Positions 43,335-52,925 of a stretch of 64,000 nt of DNA are shown here, piece by piece (the first letter of the stretch is position 1; every line of letters begins with the position of its first letter). The position numbers and the translations under genes are program-made. Origin of the DNA: Archaeoglobus sp. (GTDB lineage: Archaea; Halobacteriota; Archaeoglobi; Archaeoglobales; Archaeoglobaceae); assembly GCF_017656475.1 (NCBI RefSeq), contig NZ_JACDNT010000004.1, forward strand, positions 1-64,000, given 5' to 3'. A model generated the notes under the pieces. The model saw only the letters and a program-made list of their open reading frames with translations, was not told where the DNA came from and searched no databases.

Positions 43335-45103
43335 TTGCCCCAGAAGGGGTTTTCCTTCCTCTTTATCTCCAGAAACTCAAGGAAAGCTTTTCTTGTTTCT
43401 TCATCGAGCGAGTCTATCAAATCTCTCTCAATAACTTTTGCATGCCTCTCTGGAACATCAACGTACAGCACCTCATCCCCTTCAAGCTGCCTGCCAATGG
43501 TTACATCCTCAATCGCAATGGCAATCTCGTCTCCTGCTGAGGCAATGGCAACGTTCTTTCCCTCCTTCTGCATGGTTCTTACCGCCCCAACCTTTGTGCC
43601 GTCAGGCTTTATTAAGTCCACACCTCTTCTCAACTCTCCAGCCAGAACTCTCACACCTACGATGGCTGGCTTGCTCCTCCTGAATATGAACTCCTTTAGA
43701 AGCTTGATTTTACCCGGCTTGATTAGAGCTTCAACCTTCTGCCTCTCTCTTGCCAGCCTTTCTTCTTCCCTCCACTTGACGAAATCCTCAATTAGAGTGT
43801 AGATAATTTCGTGGGAGAAAATTCTAACTCCGTACTTCTTTGCCTCCTCCTCAACACCCGGAAGAAGTTTCACGTTGAAGGCGAGAACAACCCTGTTAAG
43901 CTCATCCCTGTTTGCAGAAGCATCAACCACATCCCTTTTGTCAACGTCCCCAACTTCAGCCTTCTTTATGGTTATGTTCTCCTGCCTCAGCTCATTTATC
44001 AAAGCCTCAAGGGAACCGAGAGTGTCGGTTTTCAGCACCACACCTTCTTCATCCGTTCTTATCGCAATCTCTTCATATTCCTTTCTGACTCTCTCTTCAA
44101 ACCTCTTGATGTCCTCTTCGCTCTCCACAACCTCGAATTCGCTGCCTGCAAGCACGTTTTCGAGATTGGGAGCGACTATCTTTATACCAGCAGCTGCAGT
44201 AACGCTTTTCACGTTTTGAAACTTGCTCTCCACTCTCATCTCCCTTACAGGTGGTGGCTTGAGTATCGCTTTGACGTTTGTTACGATCACCTCATCCTTT
44301 CCGGCGATTGCTATCCTGTCTCCAACTTTGAGCGTCCCATCGTAAAGGATGGCATCGCAGGTTACTCCAAGCCCGCGCTCCTCCTTGACTTCTAAAACAG
44401 TCCCTCTCCCCCTGCCCTCGATGTGAAGCCTGAGGTTTTTCTCCAGATACCTTTGAGCAAGTCCTACGAGTATTAGTAGGAGTTCAGGGATTCCTTCACC
44501 TTTAAGGGCGGAAATCGGCACCACTGCAACTGTCCTCGTGAAGTCTGTTATCCTGTCAAAGCGCTCTGCCGAGAATCCACGCTGGTAAAGCTCTGCAATC
44601 AGGTTGTAAAGTCTGTTTTCGAGGTTCTGTCTTGCAAAATCCTCCTGCATGGCGTAGCTTTTCATGAAGGGCATGTCCTCGTGACTCTGCCAGCCAGGAA
44701 TCCTATCTATCTTGTTTGCAGCAACAACGAAGGGCGTTTTGAATGTTCTAAGAATTGAGAGGGCCTCTTCAGTTTGAGGCTTGAAACCCTCGTTAATATC
44801 TACGATTAGGATTGCAAGGTCGGCTAAAGCTCCACCTCTCCTTCTGAGATTCGTGAAGGCCTTATGACCGGGAGTATCAATAAAAAGAAGGCCTGGAATC
44901 TTAACATCAACCTTCCATATGTCCTTGCAAATCTGTTTGATTACATCCAATGGAACCTCCGTAGCTCCAATATGCTGCGTTATCCCTCCTGCCTCCTTTG
45001 CCACAACCCTCGACTTTCTGATTCTGTCGAGTAAGGTCGTTTTACCGTGGTCGACATGGCCTAATACGGCGACGATTGGTGTTCTCAGGGCCTTCTTTGT
45101 CAT
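43331..45103 (-). CDS. infB: Translation initiation factor aIF5B/IF-2
   Basis: The GTPase that joins ribosomal subunits at initiation. 590 residues: G1 motif GHVDHGKT (15-22), the switch II region [10 protein letters not shown] and NKIDRIPG, then domains II-IV. There is no intein, although archaeal IF2 genes often carry one. It follows ndk with a 4-nt overlap. Confidence 0.97.
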   Translation of the reverse strand: MTKKALRTPIVAVLGHVDHGKTTLLDRIRKSRVVAKEAGGITQHIGATEVPLDVIKQICKDIWKVDVKIPGLLFIDTPGHKAFTNLRRRGGALADLAILIVDINEGFKPQTEEALSILRTFKTPFVVAANKIDRIPGWQSHEDMPFMKSYAMQEDFARQNLENRLYNLIAELYQRGFSAERFDRITDFTRTVAVVPISALKGEGIPELLLILVGLAQRYLEKNLRLHIEGRGRGTVLEVKEERGLGVTCDAILYDGTLKVGDRIAIAGKDEVIVTNVKAILKPPPVREMRVESKFQNVKSVTAAAGIKIVAPNLENVLAGSEFEVVESEEDIKRFEERVRKEYEEIAIRTDEEGVVLKTDTLGSLEALINELRQENITIKKAEVGDVDKRDVVDASANRDELNRVVLAFNVKLLPGVEEEAKKYGVRIFSHEIIYTLIEDFVKWREEERLARERQKVEALIKPGKIKLLKEFIFRRSKPAIVGVRVLAGELRRGVDLIKPDGTKVGAVRTMQKEGKNVAIASAGDEIAIAIEDVTIGRQLEGDEVLYVDVPERHAKVIERDLIDSLDEETRKAFLEFLEIKRKENPFWGK

Positions 45104-45555
45104 CTCTCTTCGTAAATCCAGGGTTCGTCAGCCTTTTCCCAGCTTACGATCTCATCATTGCTGAAGAACAGCGAAATTTCCCTCTCAGCAGACTGGGGAG
45201 AATCTGAAGCGTGAACTACGTTTCTGCCTACATCTAATCCAAAGTCTCCTCTGATTGTCCCCGGAGCCGCTTCAACAGGGTTTGTTGCTCCAACTAATGT
45301 CCTGACGACCTTGATTGCATTCTTGCCTTCAACAACCATTGCAACCACAGGACCGCTGGTTATGTATTCAACGAGAGCGGAGAAAAAGGGCTTCTCCTTA
45401 TGCTCTGCATAGTGGTTCTCTGCCATTTCTTTTGGAATCCAGAGCATCTTCATTGCCACAATCTTGAGCCCCTTTCTTTCCAGCCTGCTGACAACCTCGC
45501 CAACGAGACCTCTCTGTACCCCGTCAGGTTTTACCATAACGAAGGTCCTTTCCAT
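45100..45555 (-). CDS. ndk: Nucleoside diphosphate kinase
   Basis: It moves the terminal phosphate between nucleoside di- and triphosphates. The 151-residue protein has the catalytic His115 in NVVHASDSP and the N-terminal [23 protein letters not shown] supply for the downstream aIF5B explains the pairing. The ATG lies 4 nt beyond the rpl24e stop with an AGGTGATC site. Confidence 0.97.
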   Translation of the reverse strand: MERTFVMVKPDGVQRGLVGEVVSRLERKGLKIVAMKMLWIPKEMAENHYAEHKEKPFFSALVEYITSGPVVAMVVEGKNAIKVVRTLVGATNPVEAAPGTIRGDFGLDVGRNVVHASDSPQSAEREISLFFSNDEIVSWEKADEPWIYEER

Positions 45556-45559
45556 GGGA

Positions 45560-45736
45560 TCACCTTGAGTAGTGCTTGGTCCACTTCAGCTTTCTTGCCT
45601 TCCTCTTGAGCTTGAGCATGTTCTTCTCGCACTTTCCAGAGCAGAAGTAAAAGACTCTACCGTCTCTCCTCACGTACATCTTGCCCGTCCCTGGCTCGAT
45701 GTCGTAACCGCAGAACGAACAAACTCTCTTCTCCAT
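45560..45736 (-). CDS. rpl24e: Large ribosomal subunit protein L24e
   Basis: A 58-residue L24e, starting [20 protein letters not shown] and ending with a basic [15 protein letters not shown]. The zinc ligands are Cys6, Cys9, Cys32 and Cys36 (CSFC...CSGKC). It sits between rps28e (ATG 4 nt after its stop) and ndk; short enough to be missed by ORF-length cutoffs. Confidence 0.95.
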   Translation of the reverse strand: MEKRVCSFCGYDIEPGTGKMYVRRDGRVFYFCSGKCEKNMLKLKRKARKLKWTKHYSR

Positions 45737-45740
45737 CCCT

Positions 45741-45956
45741 TCACCTCACAGCAAGCTTCCTTGCCTCTCTCGCCGTCTCTTTTATCATGATGATGTCTCC
45801 AACTTTGACTGGACCAAAGACGTTCCTTGTTATGACTCTGCCCTTGTTTTCTCCAGCAAGCACCCTTACTTTGACCTGTGTAACCTCTCCGTGCATCCCT
45901 GTCCTGCCCACAAGCTCAACAACCTCGGCGGGCTGAATATCCTCCTCGTCAGCCAT
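45741..45956 (-). CDS. rps28e: Small ribosomal subunit protein S28e
   Basis: A 71-residue OB-fold protein with [23 protein letters not shown] and the C-terminal [17 protein letters not shown] that is diagnostic of S28e. It lies 13 nt downstream of rpl7ae and 4 nt upstream of rpl24e. Confidence 0.97.
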   Translation of the reverse strand: MADEEDIQPAEVVELVGRTGMHGEVTQVKVRVLAGENKGRVITRNVFGPVKVGDIIMIKETAREARKLAVR

Positions 45957-45969
45957 AATATCACCCTAA

Positions 45970-46329
45970 TTATTTCTGAATGCCTTTTATCTTCTCCACA
46001 AGGTTTCCAAGCTCTTTTCTAAGGTCTCCTTCGTTGATTATCGCTGCAGATGCACACGGCACTTCAATGCCCACTGCCCTTCCAAGGTCATTTTTGCTTT
46101 TAACGTAAATATACGGCACATTCTTCTCCTCACACAGGAGGGGCAGATGAGCGACGATTTCGGGCGGGTCAACATCTTCAGCAATGTAAACGAGCTTTGC
46201 CAACCCCCTCTCTACCGCCTTCGTAGTCTCGTTGGTACCTTTCTTTACTTTCCCACTCTCCCTTACTTTTTCAAGGAGACTCAAAGCCTCATTCTGCATG
46301 TCTTCAGGAACCTCAAATCTCACGTACAT
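45970..46329 (-). CDS. rpl7ae: Ribosomal protein L7Ae
   Basis: A 119-residue kink-turn-binding protein that works in the 50S subunit, box C/D and H/ACA RNPs and archaeal RNase [44 protein letters not shown] is the characteristic core. It is first in the operon; a strong GGAGGTGAT precedes the ATG. AACTTTTAAAACTG, about 75 nt upstream, is a good TATA box, leaving a leader of roughly 50 nt, long for this genome. Confidence 0.97.
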   Translation of the reverse strand: MYVRFEVPEDMQNEALSLLEKVRESGKVKKGTNETTKAVERGLAKLVYIAEDVDPPEIVAHLPLLCEEKNVPYIYVKSKNDLGRAVGIEVPCASAAIINEGDLRKELGNLVEKIKGIQK

Positions 46330-46330
46330 G

Positions 46331-46357
46331 TCATCACCTCCTTCACCAGGTCATCAT
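46331..46357 (-). promoter_or_regulatory. rpl7ae leader with two C-box-like motifs
   Basis: The leader carries ATGATGA (46351-46357) and GTGATGA (46331-46337), the latter overlapping the ribosome binding site. ACCT and AGGT between them can pair around an 8-nt loop. C-box motifs form part of the kink-turns bound by L7Ae, so autoregulation is possible. I could not draw a canonical kink-turn. Confidence 0.35.
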
Positions 46358-46465
46358 TCATCGGCTCTTTCGTTAATCACTCCGCAGTTTTAAAAGTTTT
46401 GGTGACATTGGTGTAATGATGGTTATCACAAGTTTTAAATGGATTAAAACGTAATTTATCATAAC

Positions 46466-47056
46466 ATGAGTAAATATGGCCGAAAATCTACCGAGGGTAA
46501 GCTAAGCCTCGACATGCTTATTGGGCTTTCCATGTTCTTAGTTACGTTCATCTTTGTTGCTCAGTTTCTTCCCGGAGTTTTTGCTGATGTAAGGTATGAA
46601 ATTTCCCTTGGAAGTCAAGCCTACCGTATTGCCACACTGCTTGTGGAGGATAGCGGCTACCCGGCAGATTGGGATAGCAAAGTCTATCCAAGCAATTGTG
46701 ACAGTTACGAATTTAGAATCGGCTTGGCAAATTTCGATTACACAAAGGGTACAGAGGAGAACCATCTCAATACATCTAAAATTCTAAAAGTGGATGAATT
46801 GATGGGTTACCCGATTTGCAGGGAGAAGATCGAGGATTATCTGGGTTTGAATGTCGGAAATCAAAGCTATCACTTCAATTTTAGCTTAAAGCAGCTAAAT
46901 GGATCCGTTTTGGTTTCCGGAGGCGGAGAAGTTCCGGAAATGGGTCAGGTGATGAAATTTGAAAGACTTGTTTATGTGGACAACTGTACAGCAATTCCAT
47001 GTGATACAGTAGCGGGAAGGTGCGTTTGCAGGTTAGAGGTGGTAGTATGGACTTAA
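46466..47056 (+). CDS. Type IV pilin-like protein 1 of the surface operon
   Basis: A 196-residue protein. The N-terminus STEG (8-11) followed by KLSLDMLIGLSMFLVTFIFVAQF has the form of a class III (type IV pilin) signal: cleavage after Gly11, with the hydrophobic helix kept in the mature protein. The rest is extracellular-looking, with several Cys and possible N-glycosylation sites (NTSK, NQSY, NFSL, NGSV). Related short pilin-like families occur in haloarchaeal clusters. A TATA-like AGTTTTAAATGG lies about 30 nt before the ATG. It is the first of six overlapping genes. Confidence 0.8.
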   Translation: MSKYGRKSTEGKLSLDMLIGLSMFLVTFIFVAQFLPGVFADVRYEISLGSQAYRIATLLVEDSGYPADWDSKVYPSNCDSYEFRIGLANFDYTKGTEENHLNTSKILKVDELMGYPICREKIEDYLGLNVGNQSYHFNFSLKQLNGSVLVSGGGEVPEMGQVMKFERLVYVDNCTAIPCDTVAGRCVCRLEVVVWT

Positions 47057-47538
47057 AGGGTCAGACTTTCACTCTTGAAGGTGTCGCAGCATCTCTTCTC
47101 ATCCTTCTCGCCGTTTACACTATGTTTCAAAGCACAGTGGTAATCGCACCTTCTTGGAGTGATTTTGCTAACGTTCAGCTTAAACAGATTGGATACGACA
47201 TATTGAAAATTTTAGACAACCCAAATGGGGGTAATTCCTCATTAGCAGGCATGATTGAAAACTGCTCATCAGGATACAAAGCACCAGAGGAGTTCAACAC
47301 AAATTTAAGCAAAATACTTGAAAACTTAAATACCTTTGGTAGAGTCGACCTTATTTGGACTAATGGGAGCAAAATTGAGCAGATAACCCTCAACGGCTTT
47401 AACAGAACACCTACGCCTGATGCCGTGAGGGTTAGCAGGTTTGTTGTTGTTCCAAATCTCCACAACTCGGAGTGTTTCGGTTTAACCACACCAGAAACAA
47501 AGGTGGTGGAGGTGAGGTTAACCCTATGGAGAACCTGA
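47047..47538 (+). CDS. Type IV pilin-like protein 2
   Basis: 163 residues, starting MDLKG and then QTFTLEGVAASLLILLAVYTMFQ: cleavage after Gly5 would leave an N-terminal Gln and a Glu at mature +6, close to the pilin pattern. The body is about 130 residues with several NxS/T sites (NGGNSS, NCSS, NLS, NGS, NRT). The frame is open upstream, but ATG 47047 follows GAGGTGG and gives a complete signal. It overlaps gene 1 by 10 nt. Confidence 0.78.
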   Translation: MDLKGQTFTLEGVAASLLILLAVYTMFQSTVVIAPSWSDFANVQLKQIGYDILKILDNPNGGNSSLAGMIENCSSGYKAPEEFNTNLSKILENLNTFGRVDLIWTNGSKIEQITLNGFNRTPTPDAVRVSRFVVVPNLHNSECFGLTTPETKVVEVRLTLWRT

Positions 47539-47849
47539 AAGGAGACGAAAGGGGCCAGATGATTCTTCTATTTGCATTCGTAGTCGTAATTGTCATTCTT
47601 ACTTTATCATATGTTTATGCACAGAATATTATCGCAGGTGTTGAAAGCTCAAGAGCGATGCTCGCCTTTCCTAAGGAGGAGATTAGGAATCTGCAATTTA
47701 TACAGCAGAATTATAAGGATAACCTAAGCGAGGTTAACCTTCAAATCCAAACCTTGTGTGCGAAGAACGGCTGGGTTTGTTATATTGGTTTGAATAAGAT
47801 AGAATTTAAGAGTGTGGAGGTGGATTATTGTGAAGGAGATGAGTGTTGA
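47526..47849 (+). CDS. Type IV pilin-like protein 3
   Basis: 107 residues. MENLKGDERG precedes QMILLFAFVVVIVILTLSYVYA, a class III-type signal with cleavage after Gly10. The mature part is short and ends with three Cys (LCAKNGWVC, YCEGDEC). GGTGGAGGTGAGG lies about 8 nt before the ATG at 47526, so the upstream open frame is not used. It overlaps gene 2 by 13 nt. Confidence 0.75.
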   Translation: MENLKGDERGQMILLFAFVVVIVILTLSYVYAQNIIAGVESSRAMLAFPKEEIRNLQFIQQNYKDNLSEVNLQIQTLCAKNGWVCYIGLNKIEFKSVEVDYCEGDEC

Positions 47850-50634
47850 CAAAAAAGGAGTCTCACTCCTTTTGGAATACCTCTTCCTTGCTGCAATTTT
47901 AAGCGTATTCGTTGTTGTACTTGGGTTATCCATTCATGACGTTCTTACCGAAGCTCAGGTTCTGAGAGTTGCTGAAAACCAGTTTGCCGATGTTGCTTCA
48001 CAGATATCTGCCTACTACACCGACTATATTCTCCTCAGACCGCCCTCGGGTTACATTAAAACAAAGATATCTCTCCTTCCGGAAGTAGGAGATTATGAAT
48101 ACAAGGTTAGATTTGAAGAGAGAGGTGACAGAATTTTTATCTCACTAGAAAGCGTTACTGGTGATATCAAAGCTCAGAGTGGGCTGGGGTTGGATAAATT
48201 CGTCCTACCAGAAGGCGGGAAGCTTGAGATAAAAACGTCAGGAGAGGTCTTAAGTGCCGAGGCCGAAGGTGAAGAGAAGCCAGAAATTACATATACTAGG
48301 GAAGAAGCCTGCCCCTTTGAATTAAAACCGAGGCTGGACTTTATACCATCAAGTGTTGAAAAGGGTGGTGAGACTCAGCTTGTGGTTTTCTTTGAAAATT
48401 CAAATGAAATCACAGAACCGGTATCATGGAATGTGACCTTTTGGAATGGCACTGTTATTGAAGGGAGTGGAAAGTCTGAAATTATTGAGTTAAACATAAG
48501 TGACATTACCGGATGCCAAAATATTGGTGGATACGACTATGAGTGCAGGGCTGAGATTTTTGCGTGGATAGAGGAAAAAGAGACCTGTAATGCCAGCTCT
48601 GCTGAGTCCCTTCTCGTTTCTGAAAAACCGATACAGTCAAATCCATACATCACCTACAATAAGTGGGTTGAGCCAAAAACGGTCTCACCTGGCGAGACCT
48701 TCGAAGTTCACTTAAAGCTTGAGGGAAGGGGTTTTGTCAATCAGGCAATAAATCTCTCAGCCGTGCACGTGGTTGATGTGTCAGGGAGCATGGACTGGGA
48801 CGCAATTTACAAGGAATTTAACCAAACTATTGTTCCCAATGTTGTTAGAAGGGTTGTGAATACAACAGATTTCTCTACAAACCCCGGAAATCTGGAGATT
48901 TATGCTTACACTACTGATAAGCTGTCGGATTGGTATTATGATTTGAGCTGTTTTAGCTCCTGTGATAGCTGCTCACCCCCACCATGGAACGGAAAGGGAA
49001 TAGATAGCTCTTTCGTCAAACTCTACGTTAACGGCGCTGAGGTAGGGACAGATTACACTGATGGAGAAAAGGTTGGAAAGCAGTATGTCAATACAAACGC
49101 TAAGGGAAGCTACACCATAGAAGTTACTGCAAGAGCACCTGAGCAGATTAATCTAACCATACTCGTGAAGTTTAATGGCAGTATCATTCTAAATGAAAAT
49201 ATAAGCTATTCAAACTACCAGGAGTTCAGCTTCGAACTTCCCGCAGATGTTGACTTCAGTTATCTAAAAATTTCGAATTTTCAGGGAAGTATGCCTTACT
49301 GGTATATTGATAGAAATTGTTGGTGGAGTTGGTTGTCAGGTTGGACTTGTGACTACGATTGCACCTACAAGGACAATCACAACGATCCAAATGTACTTCT
49401 GAATGTCTGGGTGGTTGAACCATCAGGCAACAAAGAGTTTGCCCGTGATATTGATAGAGATTACTCGTATGACATAAAATACAGATATGAGAACAACAAC
49501 CCTCCAGAAGGTACTTTCAAAATCATTGTAGTTCCGACATCCAAGGAGTCAGAAACTTTCAAAGCGACGGTTTATTTAAAGAGAATAGAGGCGGCCCAGC
49601 TTGCTGCAATTCAGTTCAACAACATGCTCGGCGATGGTGACTTTGTAGGTTTGACCAAGTTCTCAGACGACGCCAGCAGAGTGGAGGTGAACTCTTCCCC
49701 TCTAAAATACATGACGAAAGACAAGGATCACGTAAATGACCTTATCAGATCCCTTGCACCAAACGGAGCTACGGACCATGCAGACGCGCTTTACTATGGA
49801 GTAAAAGTATTCCCAATCTGGAATGAGCCTGGAAACAACTGCACAGATTGCATTAACAATACCCGCCCGCTGATGATTCTGCTTACTGACGGAGAAACGA
49901 CCGAGTGTGACGTAAAGAACTACTTTGGATGTGATTTGTGTGATGGTAGCTGTGATGGCAGTGATTGGTGCCAGAGTGGAGCCAATCAGGCTCTATGCGT
50001 TGCGAACTACATCAAGAATAACCTTGAAATCAATGGATTTGAAATTCCAATCTGCACGATAGGTTTTGGTACCTCCCTAACGAGTAATGGTCAGGAATTG
50101 CTCAAAGATATAGCCTCCCCCCGCCCAGACAACAATGAGCCATGTTACTTCTTCGCCACAACAAGCGAGGAACTCTTGGAAGCGTATAAGACGATATTCA
50201 ACATCTTTCAGATTGCTGCTAAGAACATATCCATTAACGAGTCGCTCAATGTAACCCTCTCAGGCCCCTTTGAGTTCGTAAGTGCAACTGCCACATCCAG
50301 TAAGGGCAACCCCGTTGACCTTCAGGTTGACAAACTTCCTTCTTCGACCGTGATAAAGCTCAATATGGCATCTATACAGAAAGATGAGACAATTGAGCTG
50401 ACTGTGAGGTTGAAGGTAAAAGAGGATGCGCAGGAGGGAACATACGACATCAACAACGAAGGTTTTGACATCTCCTATATAGACTTCACTCCACTCAACT
50501 ACCTCGGTCAGGAGACAACAACATGTCCAGCAGGCTCAACTTGGACGAACGGAAAGTGCAGAATGGAGATTGTGTCTGATAAGGATAAGCTGGTTGTTAC
50601 AACAGGTGAGGGTGGTGAGATTACACTTGGATAG
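47830..50634 (+). CDS. Large surface protein with pilin-like N-terminus and VWA domain
   Basis: 934 residues. DKKG (7-10) precedes VSLLLEYLFLAAILSVFVVVL, a class III signal with Glu at mature +6. The middle is beta-rich. A von Willebrand A domain starts at Asp316 (DVSGSMD, the MIDAS D-x-S-x-S) with Thr648 (GATDHAD) and Asp687 (LLTDGETTE) completing the metal site. A long insert between MIDAS parts (about 325-600) is Cys- and aromatic-rich. Many NxS/T sites suggest glycosylation. A C-terminal beta domain follows. The GTG at 47830 follows GTGGAGGTGGA and is chosen over the longer frame. It is likely a tip adhesin or anchor of a pilus-like structure. Confidence 0.85.
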   Translation: MKEMSVDKKGVSLLLEYLFLAAILSVFVVVLGLSIHDVLTEAQVLRVAENQFADVASQISAYYTDYILLRPPSGYIKTKISLLPEVGDYEYKVRFEERGDRIFISLESVTGDIKAQSGLGLDKFVLPEGGKLEIKTSGEVLSAEAEGEEKPEITYTREEACPFELKPRLDFIPSSVEKGGETQLVVFFENSNEITEPVSWNVTFWNGTVIEGSGKSEIIELNISDITGCQNIGGYDYECRAEIFAWIEEKETCNASSAESLLVSEKPIQSNPYITYNKWVEPKTVSPGETFEVHLKLEGRGFVNQAINLSAVHVVDVSGSMDWDAIYKEFNQTIVPNVVRRVVNTTDFSTNPGNLEIYAYTTDKLSDWYYDLSCFSSCDSCSPPPWNGKGIDSSFVKLYVNGAEVGTDYTDGEKVGKQYVNTNAKGSYTIEVTARAPEQINLTILVKFNGSIILNENISYSNYQEFSFELPADVDFSYLKISNFQGSMPYWYIDRNCWWSWLSGWTCDYDCTYKDNHNDPNVLLNVWVVEPSGNKEFARDIDRDYSYDIKYRYENNNPPEGTFKIIVVPTSKESETFKATVYLKRIEAAQLAAIQFNNMLGDGDFVGLTKFSDDASRVEVNSSPLKYMTKDKDHVNDLIRSLAPNGATDHADALYYGVKVFPIWNEPGNNCTDCINNTRPLMILLTDGETTECDVKNYFGCDLCDGSCDGSDWCQSGANQALCVANYIKNNLEINGFEIPICTIGFGTSLTSNGQELLKDIASPRPDNNEPCYFFATTSEELLEAYKTIFNIFQIAAKNISINESLNVTLSGPFEFVSATATSSKGNPVDLQVDKLPSSTVIKLNMASIQKDETIELTVRLKVKEDAQEGTYDINNEGFDISYIDFTPLNYLGQETTTCPAGSTWTNGKCRMEIVSDKDKLVVTTGEGGEITLG

Positions 50635-51403
50635 CAAGGCTGTTTCAGAAGTAGTGGGGGCTTTACTGACTGTCGTGATAATAGTCACAGCAGCCGGGCT
50701 AATATACACCATTTCTCATCCTTTTATATCGAGCAGTATTGACAATGTGAACTACAGAAATGCTATAAAAAACATGGCTGAAATTAAGGAGATTATCCAA
50801 CGAATGAAGTATGGTAGTGAACTATCTACTTTTAAAACAATACAACTGAATGGAGGCAGTATTTCCAATTCGAAATACTTTACACTAAGAGTTTTTACTT
50901 CAACCCTTCCACCGGGGCTTCAAGGAAATCCCCATCCCAATGTAAACGCATTTATTCATGCTTCTCATGATATGGAGATAGAATGGAAAGTCCACACACT
51001 TAGCATCGAAACCACTGGAAGAGAATTGGTTTTTGAATCAGGAATATTCCTTAAAGAATACGGAACCGTCAACCCTTTCTCCGTCTCAGAACCTGATTTA
51101 ATTGTAACAAACGACACACTCTATCTCTCTATTTACGATTTTCACGGAAACTTCTCCGCTGGAGGTTCTAAGATTACTGTTAATTTCAAGCATGATTTTA
51201 CAACCATTTTCAGCAACATAACGTCAATCGAAATAGAATCTGATTTCTGCCAGATATGGAAAAAATCCATAGAGGAAGCTTTAAACGCATTAAGCAATCC
51301 TCCTGTAGATCTTGTAGATAACGATTGCAGCGACAAATTAATTAGAATTGAAAAGACCAACGGCAATTTAAACCTGATTGTAACGAGAGTTGATGTGTCA
51401 TGA
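50627..51403 (+). CDS. Type IV pilin-like protein 5
   Basis: 258 residues if started at the TTG (50627) that follows GGTGGTGAG; a GTG at 50615 is the alternative. DSKA precedes VSEVVGALLTVVIIVTAAGLIYTI, the pattern of archaeal pilins that are cut just before a VSxVxG segment. The remainder (NYRNAIKNMAEIKEIIQRMKYGSE...) resembles large archaeal pilin-like proteins with a beta-rich C-terminus. It overlaps the VWA gene by 8 nt and gene 6 by 4 nt. Confidence 0.75.
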   Translation: MDSKAVSEVVGALLTVVIIVTAAGLIYTISHPFISSSIDNVNYRNAIKNMAEIKEIIQRMKYGSELSTFKTIQLNGGSISNSKYFTLRVFTSTLPPGLQGNPHPNVNAFIHASHDMEIEWKVHTLSIETTGRELVFESGIFLKEYGTVNPFSVSEPDLIVTNDTLYLSIYDFHGNFSAGGSKITVNFKHDFTTIFSNITSIEIESDFCQIWKKSIEEALNALSNPPVDLVDNDCSDKLIRIEKTNGNLNLIVTRVDVS

Positions 51404-52332
51404 GGGAAAACGGAGTTTCCGAAGTTTTGGGCTACATGTATATTTTTGGAATCGTTATGGCAGTGCTTGCCATCGTTTTCGTTCAGGTTAACACCATGGT
51501 TGAGGATATGAAAAGAAGTGTGATGTCCCAGAGCCTCGAACAGAGCTTTAAAAGAATTCAGTACATTATTCATTCAGTTTCATTTGGTGAAGTACCATCT
51601 CAGGCAGTTGAGATCGAAATGCAGGGAGGTACGCTATGGGTTGATAGAACTAACCCGGAGTTTATTTTGGCGTTTGTTAACTACACCGAGGCCAACCCTA
51701 ATGATTTGGAATGTGGAGATATCCCCAACTCAATTGCTGGGTGCATAAACCTCTCAACTGGAGATATTTATATTTCACCGAGTTGTCCGGCTTCAAATTA
51801 CAATTTTTCCGCATGCCTGCTAAACAAAACAGTCGGAAAACTGGTTTTTAGCTACAAAGACTGGTTGCTCACTATTGAAGCAGGAAGTATTTTTTCCAAG
51901 TACTCCTCACAGGACTATTCTAAGCTCCTCTACGAGCCGAGAATTCTATACAACACCACACTGACTCAGGGAACTACATTCCTCGTTATGAACATTCCAG
52001 TTGTTGAAGGTAATTTGTCTCTTGCAGGCACGGGCAGATTCAGGTTTTTTGTTAACGAGGGGGGCAGCATTTTCAGTCGCATTTATGTTCCTGGAGTAAG
52101 ATATAACTTCAGCGATGTATACCTTATAATCAGAGATACCCAGAATGGTTATGCCTGGTGCAAATTCTTTGAAAATAGTGAGGGTTACTTCAACGTTACA
52201 CTTGACTCCTCGAAAACTCAACATTCAAGCTGCTACTACTCTGAGAATCCTACAGTTACAGTAGAAAACGAAATCTTTTCTCAAAGAATGTCGGAAATAA
52301 TTGTAATTTTCAGGGAAGTTGTTTTTTCATAA
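51400..52332 (+). CDS. Type IV pilin-like protein 6
   Basis: 310 residues. MRENG precedes VSEVLGYMYIFGIVMAVLAIVFVQ, again a class III-like signal, cleavage after Gly5. The mature part has the same MSQSLEQSFKRIQYIIHSVSFGEVPSQ stalk helix as gene 5, then a beta-rich domain with paired Cys and NxS/T sites. It starts by ATGA overlap with gene 5 and ends the operon, overlapping tfe by 6 nt, tail to tail. Confidence 0.75.
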   Translation: MRENGVSEVLGYMYIFGIVMAVLAIVFVQVNTMVEDMKRSVMSQSLEQSFKRIQYIIHSVSFGEVPSQAVEIEMQGGTLWVDRTNPEFILAFVNYTEANPNDLECGDIPNSIAGCINLSTGDIYISPSCPASNYNFSACLLNKTVGKLVFSYKDWLLTIEAGSIFSKYSSQDYSKLLYEPRILYNTTLTQGTTFLVMNIPVVEGNLSLAGTGRFRFFVNEGGSIFSRIYVPGVRYNFSDVYLIIRDTQNGYAWCKFFENSEGYFNVTLDSSKTQHSSCYYSENPTVTVENEIFSQRMSEIIVIFREVVFS

Positions 52333-52845
52333 ACTCTTCAAAATCTCCTCTATCTTCCTAACCTCCTCCTCAATTTTCTCAACAGCTTTGCTGCAATCTA
52401 GGTAGTCAAGCATCGCCCCGCAGCGTGGGCATTCAAAGTTGAACTCCATCGCGTCGTTGTAGGACACCTTTATACACATGTTGGGGCAGATGTAGTAAAT
52501 CGTGCTTGTCTCGGCTTCAATTTTCTCTCTCAGCTTCTTCGCCGTTTTTTCAAGCTCCCGTTTTAACACCTCCACCGCTTTATTGTAGTTTATCCGCCAG
52601 TAGTATTCCATCCACCCCGTCTCGTCATCTCTCCTCCTGACGTAATCCGCCAGTCCTATTTCGTAGAGTGCAAAAAGAGCCTTTCTAATTTCGTTGATCT
52701 CTATCCCCAGCTCGAGGGAAAGCTGATCATCTGTGAATTCACCCTCGATGCCAAGCGAAAAGAGAATCAAACCGACCTCACCGGCAACCCTTCCGACAAG
52801 CTCGTTCAGCAGTTCCTCTACACCAGTTGTGGTCTCAGCTTTCAC
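52327..52845 (-). CDS. tfe: Transcription initiation factor TFE
   Basis: The archaeal homologue of TFIIE-alpha: it helps open promoter DNA on RNA polymerase. The 172 residues have an N-terminal winged helix (LILFSLGIEGEFTDDQLSLELGIEINEIRKALFALYEIGLADY) and a C-terminal zinc ribbon with CPNMC and CPRC. It starts with GTG. A TTAAAAAAGG box is about 27 nt upstream. Confidence 0.95.
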   Translation of the reverse strand: MKAETTTGVEELLNELVGRVAGEVGLILFSLGIEGEFTDDQLSLELGIEINEIRKALFALYEIGLADYVRRRDDETGWMEYYWRINYNKAVEVLKRELEKTAKKLREKIEAETSTIYYICPNMCIKVSYNDAMEFNFECPRCGAMLDYLDCSKAVEKIEEEVRKIEEILKSL

Positions 52846-52925
52846 AAATGTATTTAATGGTCACAAACCTTTTTTAATTTTTTGGTCGTGATAAAATGTT
52901 GCAAGCTGTATTTACATCAAAAAAA

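Noticed and set aside
43331-45103. Intein in the aIF5B gene
   Set aside because: The G motifs and length (590 aa) are those of an uninterrupted archaeal factor.
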